Assembly: GCA_029964075.1 (NCBI GenBank)
Contig: CM057136.1
Coordinates: 3,906,001-3,970,000, forward strand
Origin: Patiria pectinifera
Lineage: Eukaryota; Echinodermata; Asteroidea; Valvatida; Asterinidae
Length of the DNA stretch: 64,000 bases
Reading direction: 5' to 3'
The position numbers were made by a program, and so were the translations under genes. Within the stretch, counting starts at the first letter, position 1; each line of letters starts with the position of its first letter. Under the pieces are notes generated by a model. It saw only the letters and a list, made by a program, of their open reading frames with translations. It was not told the origin of the DNA and searched no databases. Below, one piece after another: positions 1-11,727 of the stretch.

Positions 1-3000
1 CACTTTTGACAGGAATTTTAACTTACTTACTTAACTTATTTGAACTGCGTTTTTTTTTATAATGAAGTGAAGAATAGAGCTTCAACCACATGTGGTGGAA
101 AACATCTTTTAAAAAACACAGGAATAGTATTATTATGCTAATTTGAATACAAGCCATCAAAATCACTGTTGTCCACAGGTAAGTCTAGGGTAGTGGTTTT
201 TGTTTTGTTTTCAAATTAAGCTCCGGAGCTCAGTCAAGCCGTCCGTGGACAAACAGCCTTGGCCCATGAAATTGTTTAACTACCATATCTCAGGGACAAA
301 ATATGCATTTGCAATATTTTTTCCCGTCATTTATGTTTGAAGATCAAATATTAATACCATTAAAGTGAATTTTTGAAATATGCTCAACAAGTAGGTGAAA
401 ATTGCTGTCAGAAGTGGTTTTCCTTTTTACTTTTTGGCACCACTCTGTAAGAATACATAAATGATAAAATCGACCGCCGGAACGAATAGACGCGCGTTCT
501 AATATTATACGGAATTATGGCGTAGCATTCAAATACATTAACTTATTAACTGTTGCGTGTTGCCTTGGTAACGTCATTGATGAACAAAAGAATGTAATTT
601 GTTGTGCCTGGAGGTAGCGTGTGGTTGGCACGAAATCTACTCAGTCAAGCCAGGGGCGAGCTGTTTTATATGGCGCACGACCCGATCGATATATTGCTAC
701 ACAGCCAACGCGTGAAATGAAGCTTCCATCGATTGACGTGAACTTGACTGTGTGTGTATTATGTTTAAGGCTCCGTCAGTATGCATCAAGAACAGCCGCG
801 GTAATGTTCTGTTCAAATAGATTGGATGATTGCATTAATGTCGTTCGCAGAGTCGGAATCAAGACCATCATATTCAAACCACAATTAATGTCGTTAATAA
901 CAGTAGACATAGGCTGCCTTTTGTCGCATGTTCTTTACGATAACTTGTCAAACATGAGACAGAGTAACCCTATGACAGAGTAACTCGCTTGGCCCCCATC
1001 CCCGGCCAATGTTGTCTCTCATTGCGCGGTCTGTGCTCAGGTGCGAGATGACAACATTGACCGGGGGAGCGGGGGACTGGGGGAGGGTATGTTCATTGTG
1101 TGGACGTGTCCCAACCATTTTGGCCGGGATTGTAGGCCAACTTGTAGGGCATATATCGTTGGTAGATGTCCACTGATTATTGTGTTTTGCCCTTTACCGA
1201 CGTATTTCCGTCATTAACATTTTAGTTTTTAAAGGCGCTGTGTGGAGGACTATTCCGCAACGTTTTCGACCTATAAGTCCAAATTATTACATTTAAAAGC
1301 CACGTGATCTCTGACGTCATTCGTGGAGTTACATCCAGGCATTATCCTTATTTTTATTATAATTTAATAGTTTCATCAAAATGACACGGTGTTGAATACT
1401 CTACCGCAGAAACTGAACCACGTGACTATACGACGTCTCAATTCCATTCTTCAAACTACAGAGGGCGGTTATCAATCTACCTCGATACGCTGTTCGAGGT
1501 TAGTGTTAATAGAAATCAAGAAGGCCTGAAATCGAGTGCCGAACAAAGATGATCGGAATGACATGTTAAATTAATCCACATTACTGATGATGTTAACAAT
1601 CACCTTGAAACACGCACACACACAGGTGAAGGTGTTTATTCTATTGTATTGTATTTTTGGGTGTCTGCGTGTGTGTGCGCACAGCATAGGCTTGACGGGT
1701 GGCTTGCGGCTCAATCTGTGGTCGCAAAAACCTCGTTTCCAAAAAGGAATGGAGTTGATTGATGAGCCCAGGATTGTACAGAAGCCGAGGCCTCACGGGC
1801 GAATCCAGGGGAGTTATTAGGTTCTAGATTGCTACATATATGATAGGACGGGCAGATAATGACAGACCAACGTGGTTACCTTGGACCGTCCGTGTGCTTA
1901 TGCGCAGACAAATTGGGTGCAAAGTCACAAAGCTCTTTGGTTGACTTTGTCTGAAAGCATTTTTTTAATTTGCACTTTAAAATTACGCGAGACGATAAAG
2001 TGCGGTCCTATGAATTTCTCTTGAGAAGCAGGTAAAATACGATTTTGTAGATATCAAAGTATGAAAAACTGGTGTGTTTTTTAGTTGTTTTTTTTTTCAT
2101 CGGGGGGGGGGGAGGAGGGGATTGCACTTCTACCCCTGAACTTTTTCTCGTATGTTTCATTTTTAACTTAAATTTCCAGAAACCTTCAACGCTTTGCAAC
2201 ATTTAGGTGATTCCAGATTCGAGCCATGGCGGACGGAATGACGTCACGGGGTCATTAGTACTGTATTATTCTAAAAAATTTGTCGCGCAAAATACGTGGT
2301 CAGTTTACTGATGAGCTCTATGTGTGTCAGTCAGGAAAGCGATGTACATTTTTGGACCACTTTTGGTAGTGATGTTTCCCCCGAAAAAGGTCATTGCAAT
2401 TACATGTACCTCAGAAATCGGTTGGTATGAGTATAGTACGACAGGGATATGATGCAGTCTTAGAAGAAAAAAGTTCTGATATAAAGTATTTGAGGCGTTT
2501 TTGCTTTTTTTTATGTGACGTACCAATCTCCTTCATGTGAAGGAGGCGGAAGAAATTAATCAAGAAAGCAGGGCACACGGACGTCTCCCTGTTTTTGTCT
2601 TCGTGAAAAGCATTTCACGAAGTAATTTATTATGGAATATTAATAGTGCCTTACCTTAGTGTCATTATTCCTGTCCACTCGAGCCAGAATATGATATATG
2701 GAGCACTCAAGTGGTTCGCATTTCACGAAAGGTTATTGCGTTGGCCGCACTGCAAGGGACGCCAATGTGTTTCTTTGAATGCATTAAAGGAAGCAGTCGA
2801 CATGCCTTGCGGCCAGCGAATGTATACACGTATGAAAGCAGGGAATTTATGTAGATTTTCAGGGGAGAAAAACAGCAGGCTTCCACCATCAATCCTCCCT
2901 GCAAATGAAGAGGTTCCATTTACTGGATTTAAGTACATGTAAATGGTACATTGAATATGCAGGAAGCGACCTCGCCACGAAATTACATTCTAGTCATAGA

Positions 3001-3507
3001 CAGGAGAAAGCGCTGGTCGGCATGGCTGTCTGGGATCTGGAGGCTTTTATGCAGATAATGTAGAGAGAACTGGTTTGCGATAAGGCATTCATTGCTGCGG
3101 TACCTGATGGGTAATCTTATATAAACTCACACAACATGGCTGCTTGGTACATTCCGTCACTGATAAAACTGCCGCAGTATACTGCAGAGTTATTCTGTGA
3201 ATGTAATTTTAAACCCCGATTCTCCTTCTCAACACGAGGTTCGGAGATTCTCTAGTCTGCGTCTTTTCCAACAACGAGGAGTACCTTAGGGGATACTTTG
3301 TCCAGGGCATCGTGTCCCGTGTGTCAGTAAACTATCTGGGTACAGTTCTGGAGACGGAGCGGGTGCAGGGCGTCAAGTGTTCTTGTCATAAGTTACGAGA
3401 CCAGACATGGCGAAGCAGGAGGGTAGAGCTAGGTAACTAAAGCATCAATAATTGAAACACCCTGCTTTTTCTATCAAGAGATTTGGAAGAGACAAGAGAG
3501 TCAGAAG
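1..3507. other. intergenic, no gene recognised
   Basis: A/T-rich sequence without a recognisable coding region. It holds the hairpin at 993-1075 and a T9 run followed by an 11-G tract (2102-2112). Overlapping frames of 70-98 codons at 2.65-2.94 kb on both strands show no protein-like conservation pattern. Confidence 0.5.
993..1075. repeat. imperfect hairpin, ~30-bp arms
   Basis: CCCCCATCCCCGGCCAATG (left) and CATTGACCGGGGGAGCGGGGG-like sequence (right) are inverted copies with a few changes, extending through TGTTGTC/GACAACA. A ~22-base G/C-rich loop separates them. It resembles the core of a small palindromic element; ends are not defined. Confidence 0.5.
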
Positions 3508-3939
3508 TAGGGATATTTATTTATGGGTGGTACGGGGACGGGGTACCTGATAGGAAAAAGTACCCGGGTACCCGTTAAAAAAAAACCAGCCCAAAATTCA
3601 AATCTCAAAGGATTCTGTTCAGATTATTCACAAAGGTCCGCAGGATAATACTACCACATCGATGCATCAATGCAGCAATGAGCTTTATAGCTTTATGGTG
3701 AAATCCTCAACTTTCGCAATTGTCATAAACGTGACATCTGGGTTTTTTCCTCCATGTAGCCTGGTTTTCATTTTAAAAGTTCCCCACCAATGACATTCAA
3801 AACCTTTCGTTTTCATTGCCTGAGAAGTCACTAAGCAATTTGTAGAGTTTTGTTGCGGGTACCCGATTCGTAAATCTGGAACCGGTTCCTGACATCAGCG
3901 GTCGGGTACTCGGGTACCCGGTTCCGAAGCACAGCCCTA
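3508..3939. mobile_element. hAT-like non-autonomous element
   Basis: Begins TAGGGATATTT and ends (inverted) TAGGGCTGTGC. Both halves carry repeated GGGTACCCG motifs close to the ends (about 3560-3575 and 3855-3925). The 8 bases outside each end, GTCAGAAG (3500-3507) and GTCAAAGG (3940-3947), match at 6 of 8 positions, as expected for an aged 8-bp hAT target duplication. The terminus TAGGGCTGTGC is typical of hAT MITEs. There is no transposase coding; the length is 432 bp. Confidence 0.6.
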
Positions 3940-6900
3940 GTCAAAGGTGCCTAGATACCAGCATGCGTTGATACATCGACGATTACAATATACAGATCTT
4001 AGGTATTAATAATAACTGTAACGGATTCTTAGTATTTCGGGCCCCCCCTTCCCACAGCCGAGTCGACGGGTTGAAAGGTTGGATTGCGCATGGGCACGCT
4101 TATTCGCGCTCTCGCGCCGCGCAGATAACAAACTTGAAAACGCCGAGTTTAAACAAAAGTACAGTCATCGCCGCACTGATCACACATCTTGATAAATGAA
4201 GGATGGACTAACAGGGAAAGTGGGAAACTGCCGGGAGCCTCAGATGTGTTGTGGTGTTATACTGCGAAGCTTCGCAGAGTGTTAGGAGCAAGGAAGGTGT
4301 GATTTCTAGCCCGTTACAATGCCGGCTTCTGCCACCGTCATCAAATCGCTTTAAACTTTTGACATTCGCAGTGCATTCTGGGTATAGATGACAAATTAAC
4401 CAATCAAACTATTAATCATTTGTTTTTTGCTGTTAACATTTTCTCAAGAACTGATCACCGTTTCACATACATGTTGAAGGAGAGGATAAAAAACTGTATT
4501 AATAGGAGCAGACAAGAATGAATGTGATTGGTTGGGGGCTTGTGATCTTGGGTCTGATTGACCAATTAAATACCCTGACAGATATTCCCCAGGGAAAAAA
4601 TCATAAAATATGTACATATTAATAACCATTTGGAGCAATATTTTTTTTTTAAATGTAACATTTCTTGATAACGAGAGGGCAAACGTACGTTGGATCGGTT
4701 CGCAGCAAAATATCTTTCAGTACAATGCAAATTGATAAAAGAAAATAAAGAATCAACATTTAATACGCGGCGTCCAGTTTCATAAAGGATATTTTCTTTC
4801 TAATGATTTACCAGCAGCGAGCAGTCAGAAAACGGTCCATCCAATATATTGATTGACAGGTTTTTTTTTTAAACAACAACAAATTAAAGCTCGTTGTAAA
4901 TGATGGATATCAATGCATTTTCACGCCACCAGTCGAAAAAAGACGTTCGTCTTAACCGGAATTTCGTATTAAGCAAATCTGTCCTCATAGGAATGTGCAC
5001 GCTTAGGTTGGGACCGCCGAAGTATGCTCGTCTTAACCGGGATCCCTGTAGTACGGCGGCTCTTATACAGAATAAAACCTTTGAAACATCCACCGGAATA
5101 ACCTGAACAAAAGTAAATCTAATTTGACGATGGGGGCGCTCTTTTCCCCTTTTTTCGATCTTTTATTAATATTTTGCGAAATTTTTGAGGGAAAAGGAAT
5201 GAGTAGACAACATGATTTTAAGAAACGTCGCTTTCACTCGTTCTCTGGTGTAACCCTAACTAGATAACCCTAACCCCAAAATTCCTCTCAAATTGTTTTT
5301 CAGAGAGGGGGAACCTTGTGTGGACCCGGGCAAGTCCACACACCGTCTTCACCCTACCTGCACTATGTGGACATCTTTTGTTCAGAGGTCCACACAGTGA
5401 CTGCACTGCTTGTTCACACATACTCAAGAGAATAAAATGACGCATCTCACGTTTAGCCGTGCTTCCGCAGGGCCATGTAGAAGTCTCATTTTCAGGAACA
5501 TTCGTATCTATTTTGAGTTTAGCTGGCAGGCAGGTTCTATTTCTAGGAAAGGAAGTAAACGTATGTGACAGGACACGGACAGATTTGTTTATCAATGGTG
5601 CGAAGTGCATAAGGAGATGACGTCACGGCGATACGCTATGGGGATGTGTGCTTGACGACACACATTCACCGTGACACCACAAAGAGCAATCTCGAGCGGG
5701 AAGTTTGGCCCTCTGGACCCCAAATCACATTGAATTATACACCGATCCTACCATTACAAAATAACAAGACCTAACGACAAGATATATGGACTACACCGAA
5801 ACATGATTTTAGCAAGCCAGGTACTCAGAAAGATTAACCTAAAATCTAAAAATTTAATTTACTGTAGGAAATATTAAAGGAGTTCCCTTTAAATTAGTCT
5901 TCCATCGAGAAAACAACCCATTTTTATAATAAAGGTTACCTACGGACACCTGTAATATTCAGTTACAGCGGAAGTTGTTTTGCGGTGTCAAGGAGGGGAG
6001 CGTTCTCTCAACCACCCACCGAACCATGTCCCGCCTACAGTAGCCCAATAGTATGAGCGGATCAGAGGGCGCGAGACTTCTGTTTGCATAGTGGTGGGAT
6101 TTGTACGATTGCCACTTGATTGCCGAGTAAGTGATTTCTGGCTTCCCACACACATACTTCAGTGATGATTCACCTTGCACCTGTGGGTTCAAGGAACACT
6201 GGAGAAAAACCTCAAAGTCGACGCTGTCAACAGATTTGGTTTCGTCCCAAGCCCACCGCTATTATAATTATCAATTATCAAAATATCAATACTAGAATGT
6301 ATGCGTTGCAGGTATATCTCAGAGGGTGTTCTTTGACAATATAAAATAGTTACAATGAATGCACGCAAGTTTTACTCTATGCCTACGTAGCGATACAAAA
6401 CCATTGCCCTCCGAATCCGCCTATAAGTGTGGGAATAAATGTGTCCTTGAATGGTTATAATCAAGTACGTTTAAAATCGGCTGGGGGCCTGGACGCTGAT
6501 AGTGACCCAAGCCAAAGGCCAATTTCCAACGATTTTGTTCAACAATTTTACTTCTGTGTTGTGGTATACCCCTCTGGCTATAGATATGGTATAAATGGAT
6601 ATTAGGGGTGGGATGGGGATGTCGAACCACCCACCAACCCCATACCTTACCAAAAAAATGAAAGGGGGAAATGGAAAGGCCGTTTCAGCTATCTCATGCC
6701 AGTAAATTTTAACACTAAAACAGTAACAAGTGTCTGGGAGGGACCTAGAATGCGGCAGTGGTTACAAAAACGTACGCACATATGTGTATTATGAACAGCG
6801 ACCTCAAGAGTCCAATGATCCCCTTTGCTTTTCGATTTGAATTCATATGGCTGGCCTCGACCCAACATAAATATTGGCGTACCCCCAAAAAAACCCCAAC

Positions 6901-7060
6901 AACAACAACAGCAACCACAACAAAAACCGGAATCAATTGATTGGCCGGATTAAAATTGGTTGGTAACTTTTTAACCTTACACAGTGCCTATTCAATGTAG
7001 CGGAACGTTTTACTGCCTTATTGCAGTCTCGTCTCATTCGATAATCTCATCGAATTTGTG
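3940..7060. other. intergenic, no gene recognised
   Basis: Contains a CpG-rich patch near 4080-4120 (CGCGCTCTCGCGCCGCGC) and a short degenerate telomere-like stretch at about 5253-5278 (TAACCCTAAC..TAACCCTAACC). Frames of up to 116 codons on the minus strand at 5.3-5.6 kb resemble no known protein. Confidence 0.45.
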
Positions 7061-7545
7061 CACATAAGTGAGTCCTAAAAACGAAACCCAATTTTGAATG
7101 ACGTTTTGCCTGTAGCACTTTCAAAATCTAGGATATGAAAGCCCAATCAATTAGCTTTCTTTCAGTACAAGAATCATTCAAATCACTCATGTACTTTTCA
7201 AGTTACGGAATTTTGAACACAACACGCTCTGTCCACGGTCACAAAAATGCAGTGTTCTTTCCACCAAAACGAAAACAATTCACATGCATCCGTATGAGAA
7301 GTGTTTTCGTTTTGCTGAAAGAAAACTCACTTTTTTGTGATCCGTGGACACAACTTTAAAACGGTGTTCGTGTTAACAATTCCGTAACTTAAAAAGTACA
7401 AGAGTAATATGAATGATTCTTGTACTAAAAGAAAGCTTATTTACTGGGCTTTTATATCCCAAATTTTGAAAGTGGTACAGGCAAAACTTCATTCAAAAAT
7501 TGGTCCTGCCATTTGGGTTTCGTTGTTGTTTTACTCACCCTGTAT
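7061..7545. mobile_element. long-terminal-inverted-repeat MITE (~485 bp)
   Basis: Nearly the whole element folds on itself. Left and right arms of about 225 bp are inverted copies, sharing blocks such as TTTTGCCTGTA, CACTTTCAAAATYTRGGATAT, GTACAAGAATCATTCA, AAGTTACGGAATT, TCCACGG and CAAAACGAAAAC, around a small loop near 7280-7300. The right end ACTCACCCTGTA (inverted TACAGGGTGAGT) is better preserved than the left (ATAAGTGAGT). The open frame of 74 codons inside is incidental. Confidence 0.8.
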
Positions 7546-9369
7546 ACTCAATTCCAATGCCATCTTGTAAAAACGATCTATTTCACAACGTATGATGGTT
7601 GAGATCCCTTTGTATTCTTTTCATAACACATACCTATTCAGCTTAACTGATGGTGAATGGGTTTTGAGGGGCTAGCCTTTCAATTTAAATGTCCCAATGC
7701 CCCAATGCTTAATACATAAAACTACGCTGGTTTGTATATGCCAATTGCTAACCAGACTGATTAGAATTGCACTTGAAGTCTTCCACGACATTTTCAATCG
7801 AGTCATGCATCCTGCATTAGTCCTGAATCTACGATTGATGACCTGATGATTTCCCGACCCTATCCTTCTAATGATTTTAAGATCACTGATTCCGTGAAGT
7901 GATTGATGCGCACTGTCGACTTACTGCCGTAAGGTTGTCATGAGGAATCTGTATTCTCGGAACTTCGAGCGGGTTCCTTGAACAAACTATAGATTAAATT
8001 ATATCAAATTGTGTTTGATTTTTTCCGTTCCTTTCGTCACATTAAACACTGACCCATTACCTCGAGAATTTGGACCTAGGTATTAATCAAATATCTCAGT
8101 GATACGGCTGCACAGTCATGGAAGAAATTGCCAAATTAAAAGGTGAACGTCTCTACGACTACATTCCTATAATACTGTAGGTCAGATTAAATCACTTTTT
8201 GCACAACACGAAATATTACACGAATGTGCAAAGACTTCAGTTGTGCAAGTTTCAGTAGAGTGGGCCTGTGAAGAAATGAATACTGCAAAAGTATTTAAGT
8301 GTTAGCGTGATTGTACTATTAGCCTATAAAACGATTGACTGTCTAAGTGCTATACTCCTGTTGAAATCTTCGTTTGGTTTAAAGAATGTTTTTATGTCAC
8401 TTTTTGGGGGGTTTCTTCCTAACTAACCTTCTCGATTCAAATACATTTATGTGTCTTCCTGTCTAAAGGAAAATGCACATCATGTTTGTCCCTGATGAAC
8501 TCGAAGCCCGTATAGAGTGTTTGTCCCAGGTGCTTTGGGCTTAAAAACATCAAGCCATTTTAGAAAAATCTGAATAATAATCGACACCTCTGAATAATGT
8601 GCAGAGTATATTTTGACACATGGCTAAATTCTAATATGAGTTTTTAAAATTCTTTCTCCGTGGTAAACTTGTTGAAGCACTCTTTATCATGGGCTTGTGA
8701 GGAAACAGACATGAAGTGAGCGCCTCGGTCAACGTAAGGTCTTGAGATGGATATTCAGTAAAACCGAATGGAAGATAATATTATCTAGCTGGGAGCGCAC
8801 CTTGAAGGCTTGGGAACGGTCAGTCACCCATGTATCGAGCGAACTCGCTAATTGCGGCCCTTCAACCCGTCTTGATCTTGAGGAAAGAGGAGAAAAGATG
8901 ACGAACGACTGACCGCCTGAATGGCTGAAAGCTTTCTGCTATCAAAACACTACGGGCGTGGAACCGACTCAGGTCGACGCCGAAATGTATATATTGATGG
9001 GTTTTTGGCTAGGTTGTTTGTGACAGGAGTTAATAGCCGGACGGAGATTGTTATTCTTAAACAAAAAATGTAAAACTGGTGAACGAATGTATTTGCTTTT
9101 AAACGAACTCGTGTTTTGGTTCAATCACAAAGATCGTGGTTTTCTAAACTCACCCCAAGACTCTGTTTAACTTATTGTCAGATAAAACGAAGTCAACTTT
9201 GCATGAGATACGGAAATCAGTCGCCTCAAAATACACATGCCGAACGCTTTTAGCTTTCCATTTCGATTGCCGTCTACCGTCAATTTTCCATTCAATAATA
9301 TTGACTAGAAATAAATTCACGTTCACTTATCAGCTTCAACGAACTGCGCATGCTCATATACATGTTTAA

Positions 9370-9440
9370 CAACAATAATAATAATAATCCAGACTTATAC
9401 AGCGCATAAAGCAACGGCATCAAAGCGCTTTACAAACCTA
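9370..9440. repeat. fragment of a SINE-like repeat with AGCGCTTTACA motif
   Basis: An (AAT)5 run followed by TTATACAGCGCATAAAG and CATCAAAGCGCTTTACAA. This arrangement (TATACAGCGC ... CAAAGCGCTTTACA) is a recurring interspersed repeat in many invertebrate genomes and resembles the start of the longer copy at 46.37 kb (CACTGTATAGCACC ... CAAAGCGCTTCACAA). Confidence 0.5.
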
Positions 9441-9542
9441 AGCTAAAAAATACCAATACTACAAAAACCTGTTTAAAAATGGCCTAATTAAAACAACAGC
9501 ATATGTTCAAATGTCATAAAAACCCAATGACAAAGATATGCA

Positions 9543-9607
9543 GGAACAACGTACACGGAATAACGTACACACGGAATAACGTGCACACCGGAATAACGTA
9601 CACACAT
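9543..9607. repeat. short tandem repeat, ~16-18 bp unit
   Basis: Successive units of ACGTACAC-GGAATA type: GTACACGGAATAAC, GTACACACGGAATAAC, GTGCACACCGGAATAAC and GTACACAC, with small length variation. Confidence 0.75.
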
Positions 9608-10848
9608 TAAGCCGGGAGATAAATACAAGCATGGATTGAACATAGAATCAATTCTTATAAGTCCTACGCCATCTTGTTTGGTGACCCTCAATGCCTAACA
9701 TGATTTCTTCTCAAATTTGAGTACAGTTTTACAACGAGCAAAATTTTCCGACATTGTCTCCTGGAAATTAGAATTTCAATAGAATGATAAAAAGGTGAAA
9801 TTGTAAAACTACAGTGTGTACAAATGTTGTATTCTGGGTAAGGAAAACTGCTGATTTAAAAAAAAAATCTACTAAAGACGGGACTTAAATGAAATGAGTG
9901 AGGTATAGAAACTCCAAAGGAGACAGCTTGTCTGAAGCATTAAACAGTGTGCTTTAAAAATATTGATTTCTTTCCGTAAAAGTATAGATTTACAGGTTTA
10001 AAGTTAAAGTAACCCGCTCGTTTTGCCGTAAGTGAATAAATTGGCTTGCCAGTGTGGCCGAGTGCCTCTCGACTCTGTCAAGCTAGCTACGGACTTTTTG
10101 GACTGACTGCATGCCTCTCGGCCATAAAACGTCAAAAAAATCCACACACAAGGTAAGCAACATATCTATTGCACAAATCACACGACTCCAACAATCATGA
10201 TAAAACGTGGGTTCCCCGCGGAAGTTAATTTTCTAAATAGCTTTTAGGCATCAACGGGCATCGTTTATTATGACAAACCTAGTTCTAGAGACATCTGCGG
10301 GAGGTGAAGTCTTAACAATGTATCGGGCAATTCTTTCCCTCTCCTCACCGCAAAGGACAAGGATTTTTAAAGAAGTTAGGCTCGTGATTTGACAGTAAAC
10401 AAGCCAACAGCCACTGATGAAGTTTGCAATGATTTTCATAACAACCGGCATAGCCCGACGAGCTGCATCATGACGGCGTTAATCAAAACAGTGTCCGACA
10501 CTGACACAAACATGCCAGTTTCGGGCGTATTTCATCCAAGGACATGCCAACATGTCAAGTCATAAAGTTGAATCATTCGGTACATTTATTGAGAGTTTCT
10601 TTCGGCCAAAAATATTTAATGCACCCAAACAAAAAATGTTTATCGAGGTAGCAAGCGGCCTACAAGGTAACGGATAGTTTGGCGCCCTCAAGAGTTAGGC
10701 AAGGGTGACAGGTATTTTGCGATTTCTTGCAATTATTTGGCAACCTGCTTTTCCACCGATATATTTTTGAAGAAAAAAAAATGAATATGACTATGGTCTG
10801 GAAGAAGGTTTTAAGGAATACTGAACAGATAACGGATTAAAACCTATA

Positions 10849-11727
10849 AGGGGCCATTCACAATTTTCGATGTTTTAAAATTTCAAATTTTTTTCTCAAA
10901 ATTGTGGGTGGGTGGGTGGAAGTGAAAAATTGAGAATCGAAATTCACTTTTCAAAAAAAAGCAAAGAAAAAGCCAAACAAAGCTAGATCTTTTAAAAAAG
11001 CAAAGAAAAAGCAAAAAAAAAAAGCTAGATCTTTTGACTTGCATGCATGCACTACGCGCGCAAGCATTCCGATGCGCGTTTCTTGTCAACTTCTTCCCCA
11101 TTTACAGACAGAATGACCTTTACTGTAGTACGGACATGTATGCGTGTATTGTCTGTGTGTCAGCCACTGTATGAAACACCACGCGGGGAGGAGGTGATTT
11201 GTTTTCAGTAGACTTGAAAGCTAGGTATAGTGCTAGTCGAGCATCATATGAATGAACGTATATACGTACGTGCGGCATTCCCACGACTCTAAACATGGCC
11301 GCCCCATTCATGTTAAAACAACAATGTTGTCAACATGCGAGATATAGGCAGATCTTCGTAGTTTTGGACAGGCGTGCATCATTCAAGCTGATAAGGAAAC
11401 CCTTTTTATATACTTTTGTCTTATTTTTAAAAAAATACAGTGTAAAAGAAAACTGAAAAACACTACAACGTTTTGTGTGATTGGCAATTTCCTCTTGCTC
11501 AAACTTCAAGGTTGCATTCTGGAAGCCTGGAAAAGCCATTGAAAATCCTGAGCTGGGAGAGTATTGACCTACAATATCCGGCTCATTTGAAGCATAACTT
11601 TTTCTTCAGTGTATAGGATCTATTGAATAGCAATTAAACGTTCAAAAAACGAAATTTGTGATGGGTGGGTCTAAACAATTTCGAAAAAAATTCGAAATTT
11701 TAAAATCTTTAAATTTTGAAGGCCCCT
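10849..11727. mobile_element. element with ~57-bp terminal inverted repeats
   Basis: Left AGGGGCCATTCACAATTTTC and right (inverted) AGGGGCCTTCAAAATTTAAA continue as inverted copies through TTTTAAAATTTC and AATTTTTTTC. The ~760 bp between the arms has no transposase-like coding. It contains two direct copies of an AAAAAGCTAGATCTTTT-like segment near 10980 and 11025. A non-autonomous DNA transposon is the likeliest explanation; no target duplication is clear. Confidence 0.55.

Larger units (their letters stand above)
7546..10848. other. intergenic, no gene recognised; small repeats
   Basis: Holds an (AAT)n run with a SINE-like fragment at about 9370-9440 and a short tandem repeat at about 9543-9607 (three to four units of AACGTACACACGGAAT type). 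No coding region or RNA gene is supported. Confidence 0.45.

Noticed and set aside
2646..2942. 98-codon plus frame starting MPYLSVIIPVHSS, reminiscent of a glycosyltransferase N terminus
   Set aside because: The resemblance ends after ten residues; two minus-strand frames overlap it and no further motif follows.
5253..5278. Telomere-like TAACCC repeats (also near 19560)
   Set aside because: Only two or three degenerate units, too few to call an interstitial telomere.
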